DNA of 64,000 nucleotides, taken from positions 8,146,001-8,210,000 of the forward strand of contig NC_037091.1 in NCBI RefSeq assembly GCF_002994745.2, read 5' to 3'. Positions 23,367 through 34,727 of the stretch are shown here, piece after piece; position 1 is the stretch's first letter; each line of letters opens with the position of its first letter. Position numbers and translations under genes: made by a program. A model generated the notes under the pieces. The model ran no database searches. It was given only the letters and a program-made list of their open reading frames with translations, and had not been told where the DNA came from. Source of the DNA: Rosa chinensis. Lineage: Eukaryota; Streptophyta; Magnoliopsida; Rosales; Rosaceae.

Positions 23367-25082
23367 AGTATACCTTTAAAAAACCTGGAAAAAAAAAAAC
23401 CCTAGTGAGACTTTCTCTCAACCCTAGCTAGTCTACGGCCTCCTTGCCTCCACCGTCAACGTTTCTACCCTTCTCTCCCACTTTTCTCACTCCATGGCTT
23501 CCATTGATGCAGTCACAGCAAGCTTTGCTGCCTCCCTTGCTCTTGCTGAGGGCGGTAGCGCCCCTAATATGGGGAAAATTGGTGGTGGTCCTGTGCGTAG
23601 GTCATCCCAATCTTTTCTTCTTGGCAAACCATTAACTCGAAAGCAGGTTGATCCGAAGGCTTTCAAATCTCACTTCCACCAAACTTGAATGGTGGACAAG
23701 GAATTCAGGATCCAGGAGAGGGTGGGGGATATGTTCCTCTTCTCTTTCGAATATGTTCGAGATCATAACAAAGTATTACGGGGAGGCGTCTGGTGTTATG
23801 ATCGGGCCTCCGTGTGTTTTGCAGAGTATGATGGAGTCAAACCATTGCATGAAGTCCAATTCAAGCATCTCTGAGTTTGGGCTAGGGTTTCTGGAATACC
23901 ACCTCTTTATGAAGAGTCTGAGAATCTCACACTGATTGGGAACCTCCTTGGGGGTTTTTTGGATTATGATAAGAAGGAGTTTAAGAAAGGATTGAATAGG
24001 ATTTTATTCTCCCATGATGTGTCCAAGCCAATCTTGCTTGAACGCAAAGTCTATTTGGATGTTGGTGTCGAACCGATTCTTCAATTTCACTTTGAACATC
24101 TGCAAGGGAGATGCTCGCAGTGTGGACTTGTCACTCATGCCGGAATTGCTTGTGCGGAACCGTGTATGGCAAACTCTACTCCTACGGTTTTGCATTTTCC
24201 TAGACCATCGGCATCTAGAGGTTCGTTCTCTTTCTTGGCAAAGGACAAGACTGATCTTTTCACTGCCTCTTCTTCCATCCGTTTGAAGAGGAAACCCATT
24301 ATTCATCGATTGGAGCGGCCAATTTCCCCTACTTCTCCTTCGGTCCTTGCAGGGGATGTTACTGAGACTGATGCTCCTTTGGAGCACGAGTTGGAGAAGG
24401 ATCAGAGTCCCACGGTCGAACCTCCCATAGAGACTGTTGATTTGGATGGTTCTGCAGGTATGCAGTTGGTTCAAGAAGCTGGTTTGTCTTCTAAGAAACG
24501 AAATCGAAACAGTGTGGGTAACCCTTCCCCCAAGAAATTCAAAACTATATTGGGTGAAAAAGTTCCAACCCTACAGGCTGATGCATTGGGATTGATTGAA
24601 GATGACAGTGATGTTGTTTTGCTAACTTTGAAGAAGAAGACTGGTAGGCCTCTTGGCAGCAAGAATAAGACTCAGCGCACTAGTAAGAAGACTAAGGGTA
24701 GTCTTCTGAAGCTCACCTATCCTCCACCTACTGGATCTGCTTCTAGCCCTAGAGAGAAGGGCAAAGGAAAACTTTAATTTCATGGTTTTCCTTTTTGCCT
24801 AATGCTAGAAGTGGGGTCTTCTACTACTTTCATCTTTGTTTTCTAGTTGTACACCAATTGAGGTCTCTAGGCGACTAGATTACTGCTTCTTGAGAGGTTG
24901 GTAGAGAGGGTTTTGTTTCTTGTTTTTAGGCTCAATAAGTGAGTGAATGTGTTTCTAATGAGGGTACCTGTCTTTTGTTAGTTTGCTCATATCATTTATG
25001 ATTTTGGTATGAGACAACATCTGATGTACGTGCCTTCTAGCCAAGGATATATTAATGAAAGTAACTATTTCCTCAAAAAAAA
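23367..25082 (+). mobile_element. LINE-like non-LTR insertion carrying only an ORF1-type gene
   Basis: An exact 20-bp direct repeat, AACTCAACCTTTATATCATG, flanks the segment (23347-23366 and 25083-25102). The 3' end is an A-run (25073-25082) preceded by ATATATTAATGAAAGTAAC, similar to many plant LINE tails. Long TSDs with a poly(A) tail are diagnostic of target-primed reverse transcription. Only the ORF1/gag-like protein is inside. The endonuclease/RT ORF2 is absent, so it could move only in trans. Confidence 0.88.
23494..24777 (+). pseudogene. LINE ORF1-like (DUF4283/zinc-knuckle) protein, two in-frame stops
   Basis: One continuous frame of 428 codons, interrupted only by TGA at 23686-23688 and at 23872-23874. 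The second sits in HL*VWARVSGIPP, where the family has a tryptophan, so TGG became TGA. The N-terminal half matches the DUF4283 pattern (FLFSFEYVRDHNKVL, GGVWCYDRASVCFAEYD). The middle has a CCHC-type knuckle (CSQCGLVTHAGIAC). The C-terminal part is acidic then basic, with an AT-hook-like GRPLGSKNK. Such proteins bind nucleic acid in LINE particles. The start is the first methionine after the 5' end. Confidence 0.8.
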
Positions 25083-25147
25083 AACTCAACCTTTATATCA
25101 TGGTACTCTTACACAGTCACACACACATTTTTTGTTCCTTATTCCAG

Positions 25148-25925
25148 ATACCTCCATTTTTAGTTCAAAAGGTATTCACACAGATTTTCTTCTTCATCAT
25201 TGTTCAGTAGGTATCAAGTCTATGCTCATACTTGAGGTTGCCTTGATTGGTATACTGTTTAATACAAATACAATTTTTTTTATTATCCTTCATATATTTA
25301 TATTTCTAAGTAGCCTTCTTTACAACGAGAGTGCTGTTCATTTAGTAATGGGGAATATGTAAAAGCTAGTTTGGCTGAGTTGGAGCATTGTTGCTATAAA
25401 GCAATAGATGAAGTACCTTGAAATTATTTCTACCTTTGCCTTATTGTATTATAAACTCTTACTGAATAAACGAAAATGCAGTATGTAGGTTCAGCTTGGG
25501 ATGAACTCAAGCATATTAAGCAAGTCATTGGATTCTGGTGAATAGCATCAGTTAATCATGTATTTTTTTGATAATAATCAATACGATCCTTATAAGGTTC
25601 CTCCTCCGAATGAAATTGAATGGGAACCAGAGAGACCATGTCTTCATTCATAAGATCCCAAGTAGGGGTCGCTTTCGTAAATGGATAACGTACCAACATT
25701 GAAAACCGTCTTTACAGTGGATGGTTTGGTGTTTTGATGATCCACTTTATTGACCGCAACTTTTAAATCTTATGTTATACCATTTCTCTCTACTTCCAGT
25801 AACAAGGTGAAAGCAATAAATATTAAAATTGTCCTGAAATTTTACATTTTCTTTTCAGGTTACATCAAAAACCCAAAAAGACACTTGATGAAATAAGCCA
25901 TGAAGTATGCCCAATAAGTAATGTG
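25148..25925 (+). pseudogene. Myosin XI C-terminal (globular tail/DIL) gene fragment with introns
   Basis: Four exon-like pieces: 25148-25207 (PPFLVQKVFTQIFFFIIVQ), about 25305-25412 ([20 protein letters not shown]), 25482-about 25541 (YVGSAWDELKHIKQVIGF) and about 25859-25925 (LHQKPKKTLDEISHEVCP). They appear in the order of the plant class XI myosin tail, which carries the DIL domain used in organelle transport. Splice edges are mostly recognisable. Frameshifts are present (at the start of the second piece and a 2-base loss at the start of the fourth), and upstream motor and IQ regions are not seen. The LINE-like insertion ends only 45 bp before the first piece. Confidence 0.85.
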
Positions 25926-25929
25926 TAAG

Positions 25930-26049
25930 CAAGGAAGAAGTAAATACATTGCAAATTTTTGCGGGTAATTGTCTATGTAAATACTTTGGTATGCAACATG
26001 TTGCTTCCTGAGAATAGAAAATTGTATGTCACGCGGGCTAGTTTTTTAT
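25930..26049. other. Short spacer before MULE
   Basis: Residual AT-rich DNA following the myosin fragment, with no feature of its own. Confidence 0.4.
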
Positions 26050-28686
26050 GGGTAAAATATTGTTTACTTCCTGAACTTTTACTTAAAAAACATTTCAATC
26101 CCTGTCTTTCTAATTTTACACGTTTACTCCCTGTACTCTCAATTTCAGACCAATAGGTCCATTCCGTTACTCTCCATCCAAAAAATTCTGTTAAATAGCT
26201 AGCATGACAATCTTTTCGAGATAAAATGTCTATTCTACCCTCAATTTTTCTTAATTAATTAATTAATATTTTTGAAAATTTTTTCTCTTTGTTTTTTGTT
26301 TTTTGTTTTTTTTTTTTTTTGTCTATCTCTCCTTCTATTCGATTCCAATTTCACCTTCCTCAATTGAATTGCATTGCCAGAAGAATCACTTCCCTTAATT
26401 GACTCTTATTTTACCTTCCTCAGCTGACCCAAATTCTTCTCAATTCCTTCATCCTTACCCAAATCACCACCACTTTTCTGCAATTCAATCCTTGGTTTCC
26501 TACTTCCAATTGGGCTTCTCTCTGCTTTATCAGAAGCAACACCATTTTGCTTCTCTCATCTTCATCACAAGAACCCTAAACCAAAACCTCAACCATCTTC
26601 TCCAAACCCTCTCTTCCACCACTACCATGCCCCAAAATCAAAATCCAAAATGCGCAAAACCCCAAAACCAGTAATCCAAACATAAACACCATTAATCTAA
26701 ATCAGAGTTTTTCAGAAACACAGAATCAAAAACCTATTCGATCTTCTTCATTAGACTTGACGTACTTCGATTCTTCTTCCTCGTTCGATGTATGAATGAT
26801 CCAAGACCACAACGAGGTTGATGATGAAGAGAGGATCCGAGGAATTTGGATTTGCTTGGAATGGAGATCCGATTTGCTATCAACCAAAACGCTCTGTCAT
26901 CGTCTTCAGAGAGGAGCGAAGGAGATAGGAGGCGTGGGTTTGGTTTCCAGTAGAGAGGTCAGACTTCGCAACCTAGGCATGCCAAGGCCTTAAGAGAAGC
27001 GGAGGGTGGCGTCGGTACTCAATTTGGTGAAAGCGGCTGACCTTGAAGCGATCGAATCGGGGGTTGGACCGGACAAAGTTGGAGAATCCGATTGACGAGG
27101 TTTTGGGTTCATTGTAATTGTGTGCTGATGATGGGTGTGATGATGTTTGTGAGAGGATATAACAGTTTGATATGGAGACTGATATAATGGGCTTGGAGGG
27201 AAGTGAGGAATCCAGAAAGGGGGATTTGAAGGAATTGGGTCTGACTGTAATACCCCGAAAAATCCAAATTAAATTCCATGGATTTTTATAATTGATTTCT
27301 CGGTATTAGGAGCGAGTACGAAGCTTGGAGAAGTTGTGGAAGTAGTTCGAACGATTTTATTTTCGAAATCGAACGTTATTTAGGGGAATCTCAAAAAGTG
27401 ACTTTTTATACGTATGGAATTTGGGAAAACTTCCTTCATGAAAGTTGTAGAGCTCGTCGATACGATCGCGTGCATATATGGAACGCAATATTCGGAGTTC
27501 GTATGAATAAGTTATGAATATTTGAAAATTGGGAATTTTCTATAAATGGGGAAATTTTCTGATTTTTTTCATAAGGACGAAAATCTCTCCTTTTTTCTGA
27601 ACAGTCCCCCCCCCCCCCCGCTCTCTCTCTCTCTCTCTCGCTCGAAACCCTCCCCAGGCCCGCCGACCCTCTGACCCGACCCGGCCGAACACGGCCCCTC
27701 CGGCCTCCTCCGGCCACGGACCCGGGCTCCCCTGGGATCGCCGGCCCACGACGAGCCTCCCTCTGGTGTCGCCGTGCCCCGCCGCTGCTCCCAGGCTCGG
27801 ATTGAAGAAGCTCAGCCGTGCGAAACCCGACCCGGCCGGAAAACCTCGACGCCGGCGATGCACGGGCCGATCCTTCCCATTTTCGTGATCTCCTCCTCCC
27901 CCTGATCATCCCCATGATCTGATCGTGTGTCCGAGATTTAATCCAACTTCAAAGCTTGATCTAGGACGATCTCGGCCGAACCAGACTTAGCTCCAGGTAC
28001 TTGACGGTTTGAGTTGACGAGCGTTTGGAATATCGTTATATTTGACTTTTTAGAAGACGCAGCTGGATTAGAGGTGAGTAAACCTCACATGGTTCATATT
28101 ACGAACCGAATAAATTTAATTACTTTATTTTTGTCGCAATTGTGTGAAAATATCTCAATTATGTGAAAATATTTGTGGAATAAATATTTGTTTTAACTCA
28201 TATGGACTTGATCAACTACGGTCCATAGGTAAGTAAAATGATTTTATTATACAAATGAATTTCACGGTTTTTATACTTGAATTATAGTTGGTATTAGTGG
28301 TCATTCCTGAGCGGATGATTACGTATATATATATTTACGTAAAATATATATATGTTGATTGGCGTGTGATTGGTATGATGAAATGATTGAGAATTGATTG
28401 GATATTATTCAAACTATTAATCTCCCATTTAATTGTTGAATAATGAAATGTTGATCATGTGGTGTGAAAGCTATTTTATATGGCCAATTGTGAATATGTG
28501 GAAATTATTTTAAGAAGTAAAGATTAGTCTTGAAATAATATGTCTCTTATGTGGGTGTACATATGCATATTTACAATCTAAAATTTATAAAGATTGTATG
28601 TTGTGAATTTGATTATGTCTAAAAAGTATAATTGTGAAGCCGGGTGATTACAACAACCCCGTGCTTAAGTGAATTACTGGTAAATG

Positions 28687-28750
28687 TGCTTCGTGGTTAT
28701 GCTTCGTGGTTGTGCTTCGTGGTTATGCTTCGTGGTTGTGCTTCGTGGAA
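28687..28750. repeat. 13-bp tandem repeat inside the solo LTR
   Basis: About five copies of GCTTCGTGGTTAT or the variant GCTTCGTGGTTGT in direct succession. Confidence 0.85.
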
Positions 28751-28954
28751 GCTGTGGGCTCTAGTCCCTTCAGATAGTGCACTATTATACTCTTAGGAAG
28801 GGTGCTTACTTTGAGTATACATGCCTTGGCAGTGGCCTTGGTATGCTGCGGCTTACCCGTGCTTTGGTATTATGGACCCTAGCACGTGGATTTATGATCT
28901 GTTACCAGTTAATCCGAAAATTCACTAAAAAGAGAAGTATACTTATGTTATTTT

Positions 28955-29060
28955 GATCAAATATCTATCTATGATATATTTTGAATATGTGAAGGTGTTA
29001 GTGAAATTGATCAAATATCTATCTATGATATATTTTGAATATGTGAAGGTGTTTGTGAAA
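28955..29060. repeat. Tandem duplication of about 52 bp inside the solo LTR
   Basis: Two nearly identical adjacent copies beginning TTGATCAAATATCTATC. The duplication explains a small open frame here with an internally repeated protein. Confidence 0.85.
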
Positions 29061-29853
29061 AGAAAATCAAGCATGCATTACTTTAATGTTATTTCACATA
29101 TTAATGTTGCAATATTTGTTGGTTGTGATCAAGTATGTGTTGCTCAAATGTTATTTCACATATTAATGCTGCAATATTTGTTGATTGTTTACCTGAGTTA
29201 TAATAATTGCAATTTAATCAATCAACAGTTCTTTCTTGTTTACTCACGAGCTGTCAAAAGCTTACCGGGTTTTGTGTTGTTGCAATTCCCGGTACACTAT
29301 TCAAATTGTGTAGCGGGTAATCTCACAGGTCAGGAGAATCAGGGCAGTGATCGTGCGGTTTAGAGTATTAGTATTAGATTTACAGCATTTGTTTTTTTTG
29401 TGAGGAGAATTATACTCATTTGAGCTTACAATTTGATTTGGTGAGAGTGTGCTGTAATAAGTAGCTCGAGGATTTGGTTTATGTAATATTAAGAGGTGTA
29501 AACTAGTGGTTGTTTCTGAGAGAAAAATTCAGAATGTTATTTGTATTGTTTTTAGTCATGTTTCGGATTTGAATCCTTATTTCAAAATTCGGGGCGTGAC
29601 ACTGAGGGTGGGGGAGAAGGTTTGTCAGAAGAGGAAGTGAGGAAGATTGAGGAGGTGAAGAAGGAGAAGAGTTGGAAGAAGAAGAAGAAGAAGAAACTAA
29701 ATTAAAAAAACAAAAAATAGTAAGCGAGGGTAGAATAAACATTTTACCGCGAAAAGACTGCCACATCAACTATTTAACGTAGTTTTTGGAAGTAGAGTAA
29801 CGGAATGGACCTATTGGTCCAAAATTGAGAGTATATGGAGTAAACGTGTGAAA

Positions 29854-30358
29854 CAGAGGCGGCCCTTGGGGTGTGCATGTGGTGCAAGTGCACAAGGCCT
29901 CTGATTTTCTAAGGCCTCCTAACTTGGTAATGCCTTTTATGTAAATATATATAAATTAAAAGTGTAAAAGTATATGATGAATCATTGTAGTTATTTGATT
30001 TGACCTGATATGTCTTGGGTTTGAGTCCCTTGGGCCTTTCTATTTTTATGTTTTTTCTTTGATCTTCTTCTCTGTTCATTTGTTTTGTCTTTCTTCGTTC
30101 CATGTTTCTTCTAGTAAGGTCTCTCTATTTTTATTTATTTTTCCTTTTCTGTTATCTTCATCTCGTTTTTTTATTTGTTTTCCTTTTTCATTTTCCGTCT
30201 TTATTTTGTTATGTTTTTATCGCTCCACTCTTTTCTTGTTTTATTTATACTAAATATTCTTTTTATTCTTCAACTGAGATCTTGTTTTATTTATACTAAT
30301 TAATAAAGCTTCACTTAAATTTTCGCACTAGGCCTCTTAATTTTCAAGACCGGCCCTG
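29854..30358. mobile_element. hAT-type MITE, 505 bp
   Basis: The ends CAGAGGCGGCCC and the inverted GACCGGCCCTG are flanked by an exact 8-bp duplication GTGTGAAA (29846-29853 and 30359-30366). The CAGGGCCGG-type end is common in plant hAT elements. It splits the right arm of the MULE at 26050-30430. Confidence 0.9.
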
Positions 30359-30430
30359 GTGTGAAATTAGAAAGACAAGGATTGGAGTATTTATTGGGTA
30401 AAAGTTCAGGGAGTAAACTGTATTTAATTT

Positions 30431-30666
30431 TTATTTTTTTTTTCACTGCAACATTACATGTTGCTTCTTCAGATATTGAGGAATTCTTTGGTTATTGTCC
30501 TTGAATTCTTCAAACATTGCGTGTTTCCTCTCTCTGTCATTGATCAATCATACCGAGATAGGGCTGAAGTTTCAAAGTATTAAGCAAATTCAATATATAG
30601 TGTTATTGTGTCTCTCATGTTTATTACTTTTGAAACTCTGTCTTTGAGTTTAGGACTTCCCTATGA
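30431..30666. other. Spacer between MULE and Harbinger; nothing recognised
   Basis: No coding motif found. It may belong to the neighbouring cyclin D pseudogene region that the Harbinger element interrupts, but no exon could be named. Confidence 0.3.
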
Positions 30667-31273
30667 GGGCAACTCCAACCATGGGCACCATTTGGGGGTG
30701 CTATTCTCATTTTAGCACCCCTTGTTGCACTATTCATATATGACTCAATTCTCATCTCCAACCATGAGGTGCTATATGGGGGTGCTATTTTCACTATTCT
30801 TGACTAAAATATAATATGAGTATAATTTTGATGAATATTATATTAAAAATATGTTAATTTAATTAAATAAGGTAAAAATAATAATTTAACATTTTATCAT
30901 AATATTTAAAAATTATTTTTATTATTTAATGAATTTAAAAAAAGTTTTGAATTTTTTTTTTGTGTCGGCATATACGACAAAGAATCTAACTATTTAGAAG
31001 ATATTTTGATGTTTTGTGTCGACATATATGCCAAACAGCCGAATTTCGATGTGATTTCAGCGCCACGTGTCAATTTCTAATTGGCTGTCCAAATTACGGT
31101 TGAATCTTTGTCCGCCACGTGTCATATCTTATCTAATGATATGAACTCAAACCGTCCATAAATATGGGGTCATTGTCATCCTCATCTCTCACAAATTCAC
31201 AAACACTTCTCATATCCAAACCACACAAATCTTTCTTTCTTTTCCGTTTTGATTTTGTCAAACCATTTATGCA

Positions 31274-32611
31274 ATGAATCGTTTGACGAAATGGTTGCAG
31301 AAAGATCAAGAAGAGGCCGTCACGAGAAGCCGTCGACGAGCCTTGATGATGTCTGCCGCTGCCTTGCAAATCCAAACTCTGGAAGATGAGGATTCACAAT
31401 GGGGTGGTTCTTCAGAAGGTCGTACCTATAAGGCCAGGGATCGAGAGCTGATGGATCTTCGACTCATAGCTCAATACTTCACTGATCCGTGCAGGTATGA
31501 ACCAAACATATTTCGTAGGCGATATAGAATGCAACTTTGGGTCTTTGACAGGATGATGCGCGACGTGGCTAACTACGACCCATATTTTGTTCAAACAAGA
31601 GATGCTTGTGGGAGACTAAGCTTATCCACTGAACAAAAGCTGACATGCGCCATGAGAATGCTCGCGTATGGCATCACAGCTGATTTCTGCGATGATTACC
31701 TAGATATTGCGAAGAGCACTGCCATTGAGATTTTGGAGCACTTCACAACAGCAATCTGGAATGTGTACCATGAGACTTACCTCCGCCGACCAACACCAGC
31801 GGATTTGCGACGGCTGCTGGACAAAGCTGCAGAACAGGGATTCCTGGGGATGGTGGGTAGCCTTGATTGTATGCACTGGCAGTGGAAAAATTGTCCCACC
31901 GGATGGGCAGGGCAGTATACTGGCCACAAAGGGAAACCGACAATCATCTTAAAGGCGGTGGCCTCCTACGATACTTGGATTTGGCATGCCTTCTTCGGAC
32001 TTCCAGGTTCCCTGAATGATATTAACGTTCTTGGATGTTCACCATTGTTCAATGACGTATGCCTTGGTGAAACCGCTGAAGTAAACTACCAGGTATGTAA
32101 TAGGCATTATCGTCAATGTTATTACCTAGTTGATGGCATATACCCTAAGTGGGGGTCATTTGTACAAGCAATCCGAAACCCGAGGACGCCGCAGACACAA
32201 GACTTCACAAGGATGCAGGAAGCATACAGAAAAGACGTGGAGAGAGCATTTGGTATTCTCCAAGCTCATTGGGCAATCATAAGAGGACCAGCTCGTGGGT
32301 GGAGTAAGGAGAACCTTCAATACATCATGATGACGTGTATTATCTTGCACAATATGATTGTTGAAGACGAGCATAATGAAGATGCAGCAGAGCCATTTGA
32401 TCCGAATGATATCCCAACTAGACCCAAGAAAGCAGAGATATATGACAGACCAATAATTCCCACCGATGTTCATCGCAATCCGCATCAACTAAATCAATTC
32501 TTACGTCGTCATAGGGAGCTTAGATGTCCAGTGATGAATAAAAACCTCCAAGATGATCTAGTCGATCATCTATGGACCATGAAGCTACAGGCTAATCAGA
32601 ACCACCAGTGA
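31274..32611 (+). CDS. PIF/Harbinger transposase (DDE_Tnp_4-type)
   Basis: An uninterrupted 445-codon frame, a normal length for plant Harbinger transposases. The first catalytic Asp lies in GSLDCMHWQWKNCP (about residues 197-210), the second in GLPGSLNDINVL (about 240-250), and the Glu in VERAFGILQAHWAI (about 326-340), giving the DDE triad. The fold matches the family in which these motifs surround the H-N-WK and LND signatures. A helical N-terminal part (residues 1-110) would carry DNA-binding functions. The protein should cut and paste the element with help from the ORF1 product. The start is the first in-frame methionine after a 600-bp leader. No intron is needed to read it through. Confidence 0.93.
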   Translation: MNRLTKWLQKDQEEAVTRSRRRALMMSAAALQIQTLEDEDSQWGGSSEGRTYKARDRELMDLRLIAQYFTDPCRYEPNIFRRRYRMQLWVFDRMMRDVANYDPYFVQTRDACGRLSLSTEQKLTCAMRMLAYGITADFCDDYLDIAKSTAIEILEHFTTAIWNVYHETYLRRPTPADLRRLLDKAAEQGFLGMVGSLDCMHWQWKNCPTGWAGQYTGHKGKPTIILKAVASYDTWIWHAFFGLPGSLNDINVLGCSPLFNDVCLGETAEVNYQVCNRHYRQCYYLVDGIYPKWGSFVQAIRNPRTPQTQDFTRMQEAYRKDVERAFGILQAHWAIIRGPARGWSKENLQYIMMTCIILHNMIVEDEHNEDAAEPFDPNDIPTRPKKAEIYDRPIIPTDVHRNPHQLNQFLRRHRELRCPVMNKNLQDDLVDHLWTMKLQANQNHQ

Positions 32612-32863
32612 GGAGTATGCCTTGGTGTTTTTTTTTTTTTTTTTTGCTTTCAATAAGTGGCCATGTAGTCATGATAAGTGGTCATGGCCTACTATGTATT
32701 GTGTGGTATGCGTTTACTTTGTATTGTGTGCTTTTAATTTGTGTGGTGTGCTTTATTATGAAAATAAAGTTCAATGCTTTATTATGAAGATGATCTACTG
32801 ATAAGTGGAATAATTTTTATTATCATAAATTAAAACACAAACAATTCAAGTTAATAATATGAA

Positions 32864-33876
32864 TTACATCCAAGATGTCTCTTGAAGTGAATCATAAGTG
32901 GCCAAGCCTGTGTTGTCTCCTCCAGAGGGTGTAGGATCTTGAGATTGTTCCGGGATGCTTGAAGTTTCTGCCTCCTTATCAATTATTTGTTGTTGCTTCC
33001 TCTCCCAATAACTCCTCTTTCTTGGGGTGAAAATTGATGGATCCACCTGCATCGTGCGAGCATCCTCAGCGCGTTGCTCAATTAGTTGGCTTTCCTCAAA
33101 CTGTCTTTGCCTTTGTTGGTACTCGCGCTCTGTTTGTTCATAACATTTCTGCATTTGAACTCGTAGGCCATCCGCATCCTGCTTATTGCCTTTTTTCTTA
33201 GCTAGCTTCTGAGCTTTCTGTCCTTGAGGACGTGCCTTCCTTGATGGAGTCGGCTCATCATCAGTATTGGGTGTTCCATCGTCATCCAAGTCAACATGAT
33301 TAGGAACACTAAAGGGGGTGTTTTCCATTGATGGAATTTTCCCAAACTTTTCCGTATTTTTCAACTCTCTCCCACAATGCTCAAACAAAAAATCACAACC
33401 ATTTGTGTCGTAGTACGTTGATTTGACATTCATGAGCTACATATAATATTAAGTAAATAAAATATTAATTAAAAAATTAGCTTAGTATAAATCGATCAAT
33501 AAACTATATAAGAACATTTTACTTTTAACAACTACATGAAAAATAAAAAAAATAATTATTATTGAACATATTTCAATATAATTACCTCGTCCTCCATATT
33601 TTCGCCGCTTCTTCGTTGAAAATGTTCGACCTTGTTAAGAGCATGGCGCCACTTCATACATGCCGGACTTATTTTCTTCCAACGAGCTTGGCAACTAGAA
33701 GTTGTTCTCTCCATGCAACCTACCGGTTTGTGAGCATTGTACTCCTCCGAAACACGACTCCATAATAACTCCGACGTTTGATCTTTTCCGACAGCACCAT
33801 CACCCCCAACGGTGATCCAAGCTTGGCAAAGAATAACTTCTTCATTGTGTCTCCATGAATCCCCTCTTGGAGCCAT
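32864..33876 (-). CDS. Harbinger ORF1, Myb/SANT-like DNA-binding protein (two exons)
   Basis: Exon 1 (33876-33586) encodes 97 residues starting MAPRGDSWRHNEEVILCQAW, with spaced tryptophans as in trihelix/Myb-SANT domains (W-ITV, LLWSRV, CQARWKKI). The donor is GAG/GTAATT, and the acceptor TATGTAG precedes exon 2 (33436-32864). Exon 2 adds about 190 residues: a short globular part, a basic block (KARPQGQKAQKLAKKKGNK) and a Q/E-rich coiled coil. The phase is kept, giving about 287 residues. In this superfamily ORF1 binds the element ends and brings the transposase into the nucleus. It is transcribed toward the transposase gene. The intron call is by eye. Confidence 0.87.
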
Positions 33877-34727
33877 TTTTCACAAGACAAAAAAAATATA
33901 TATAGATATATTTAAGAACAAGAAGATGTGTTTATGAATGGAAAATTGTAAAGGAGATGGAGTATATTTGGTGTGAGGAAATAGAAAAGAATGGGTTGGT
34001 ATTTATAGAATTTTCTACAATTTACTGTTCCAACGGATATATTTTTTTCCCACAATTTTCTGGTCATTTTTTTAATTTTTTTTGGAACAAATAGGCCACA
34101 ATAACCTTTCATTTAATAAGAGCCGTTGATAAATTTTTTTTCCCTCAAATCTGAGCCATCAGATTGAAAATAGATCCGTTTGAATAAAAAAAAAAATTTC
34201 AAGGCACATCAGACCGTCCTTTTTCAAAATGGAGCGATCTCAGCCGTTCGTGTTTTGACCGTTGCATCTCCCAACGGTAGGCAGCAGACAGCCCAGCATG
34301 GTGGGCCCACTGGAGCAGAAAGCATAAAATCTGACTTTTCTCTCTCCAGCGCGTCTGCGCACGTTCTCTTCCTCCCCCCTTCTTTTTTCCGCGCGTCCTT
34401 CTCCTCTTCAATCTCCAGCGCGTCTCTCTCTCTCTTGGGCTGGGTCAGGCGGGCTTGTGGTCCCAGACCACTGTTCATCGGTCTCAGTCCTGGAAAAGTC
34501 TCAATTTTGAGACTTCAAATGGCCCCAAGTCCCATTTTTATGAGACCAAACCCCTCTAAAAATCAAGGTTGGAGATGAAAAGTCTCAAACTTGATCAAAT
34601 TCTGATTTTTAGTCCCAAGGTTGGAGTTGCCCTAAAGAACCTTTTTTTTCTTTGGGTCAATTCTATAAGAAAGTAGTTATTTTATTTTTCTGTCCTACTT
34701 TCCTCTATTCTCTGGTCAGAAAAAGTA

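Larger units (their letters stand above)
27246..29601 (+). mobile_element. Solo LTR, about 2.36 kb, probably of a Ty3/gypsy-type element
   Basis: It starts TGTAATACCCCGAA and ends TTCGGGGCGTGACA, the TG...CA and short inverted ends of an LTR. The flanks are CTGAC (27241-27245) and CTGAG (29602-29606), a 5-bp duplication with one mismatch. No internal region or partner LTR is present, which is what LTR-LTR recombination leaves. Size and end sequence suggest a gypsy or large derivative element, which is inference. A GC-rich block (27608-27900) produces long but meaningless frames. The orientation is arbitrary. Confidence 0.7.
26050..30430. mobile_element. MULE-like TIR element hosting a solo LTR and a hAT MITE
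   Basis: Left arm 26050-about 26255 is inverted at about 29715-30430. Shared blocks are GTTTACT-CCTGAACTTTTAC, AATCC-TGTCTTTCTAATTT, ACACGTTTACTCC and CCAATAGGTCCATTCCGTTA. The right arm is split by the hAT MITE at 29854-30358. No clean TSD could be read at the outer ends, so the boundary is approximate by about 10 bp. The interior (26340-27245 and 29602-29710) shows no transposase. A frame at 26399-26674 has no known domain. Confidence 0.7.
30667..34632. mobile_element. PIF/Harbinger transposon, complete-looking, 3,966 bp
   Basis: TIRs GGGCAACTCCAACCATGGG at the left and the inverted CCCAAGGTTGGAGTTGCCC at the right differ by one base. Flanks are TGA (30664-30666) and TAA (34633-34635), an imperfect 3-bp duplication of the TWA type usual for this superfamily. 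It carries both genes normally needed for movement: a DDE transposase on the plus strand and a Myb/SANT-type ORF1 on the minus strand, convergent, with 3' ends about 250 bp apart. Neither has an obvious disabling mutation. Confidence 0.93.

Noticed and set aside
27436..27915. Long Arg/Gly-rich minus-strand frames
   Set aside because: They cover a GC-rich LTR leader with C-runs and CT repeats. Composition alone explains the frame.
28687..28750. Regular short repeats resembling a CRISPR array
   Set aside because: The 13-bp units are contiguous with no spacers, and the genome is eukaryotic.
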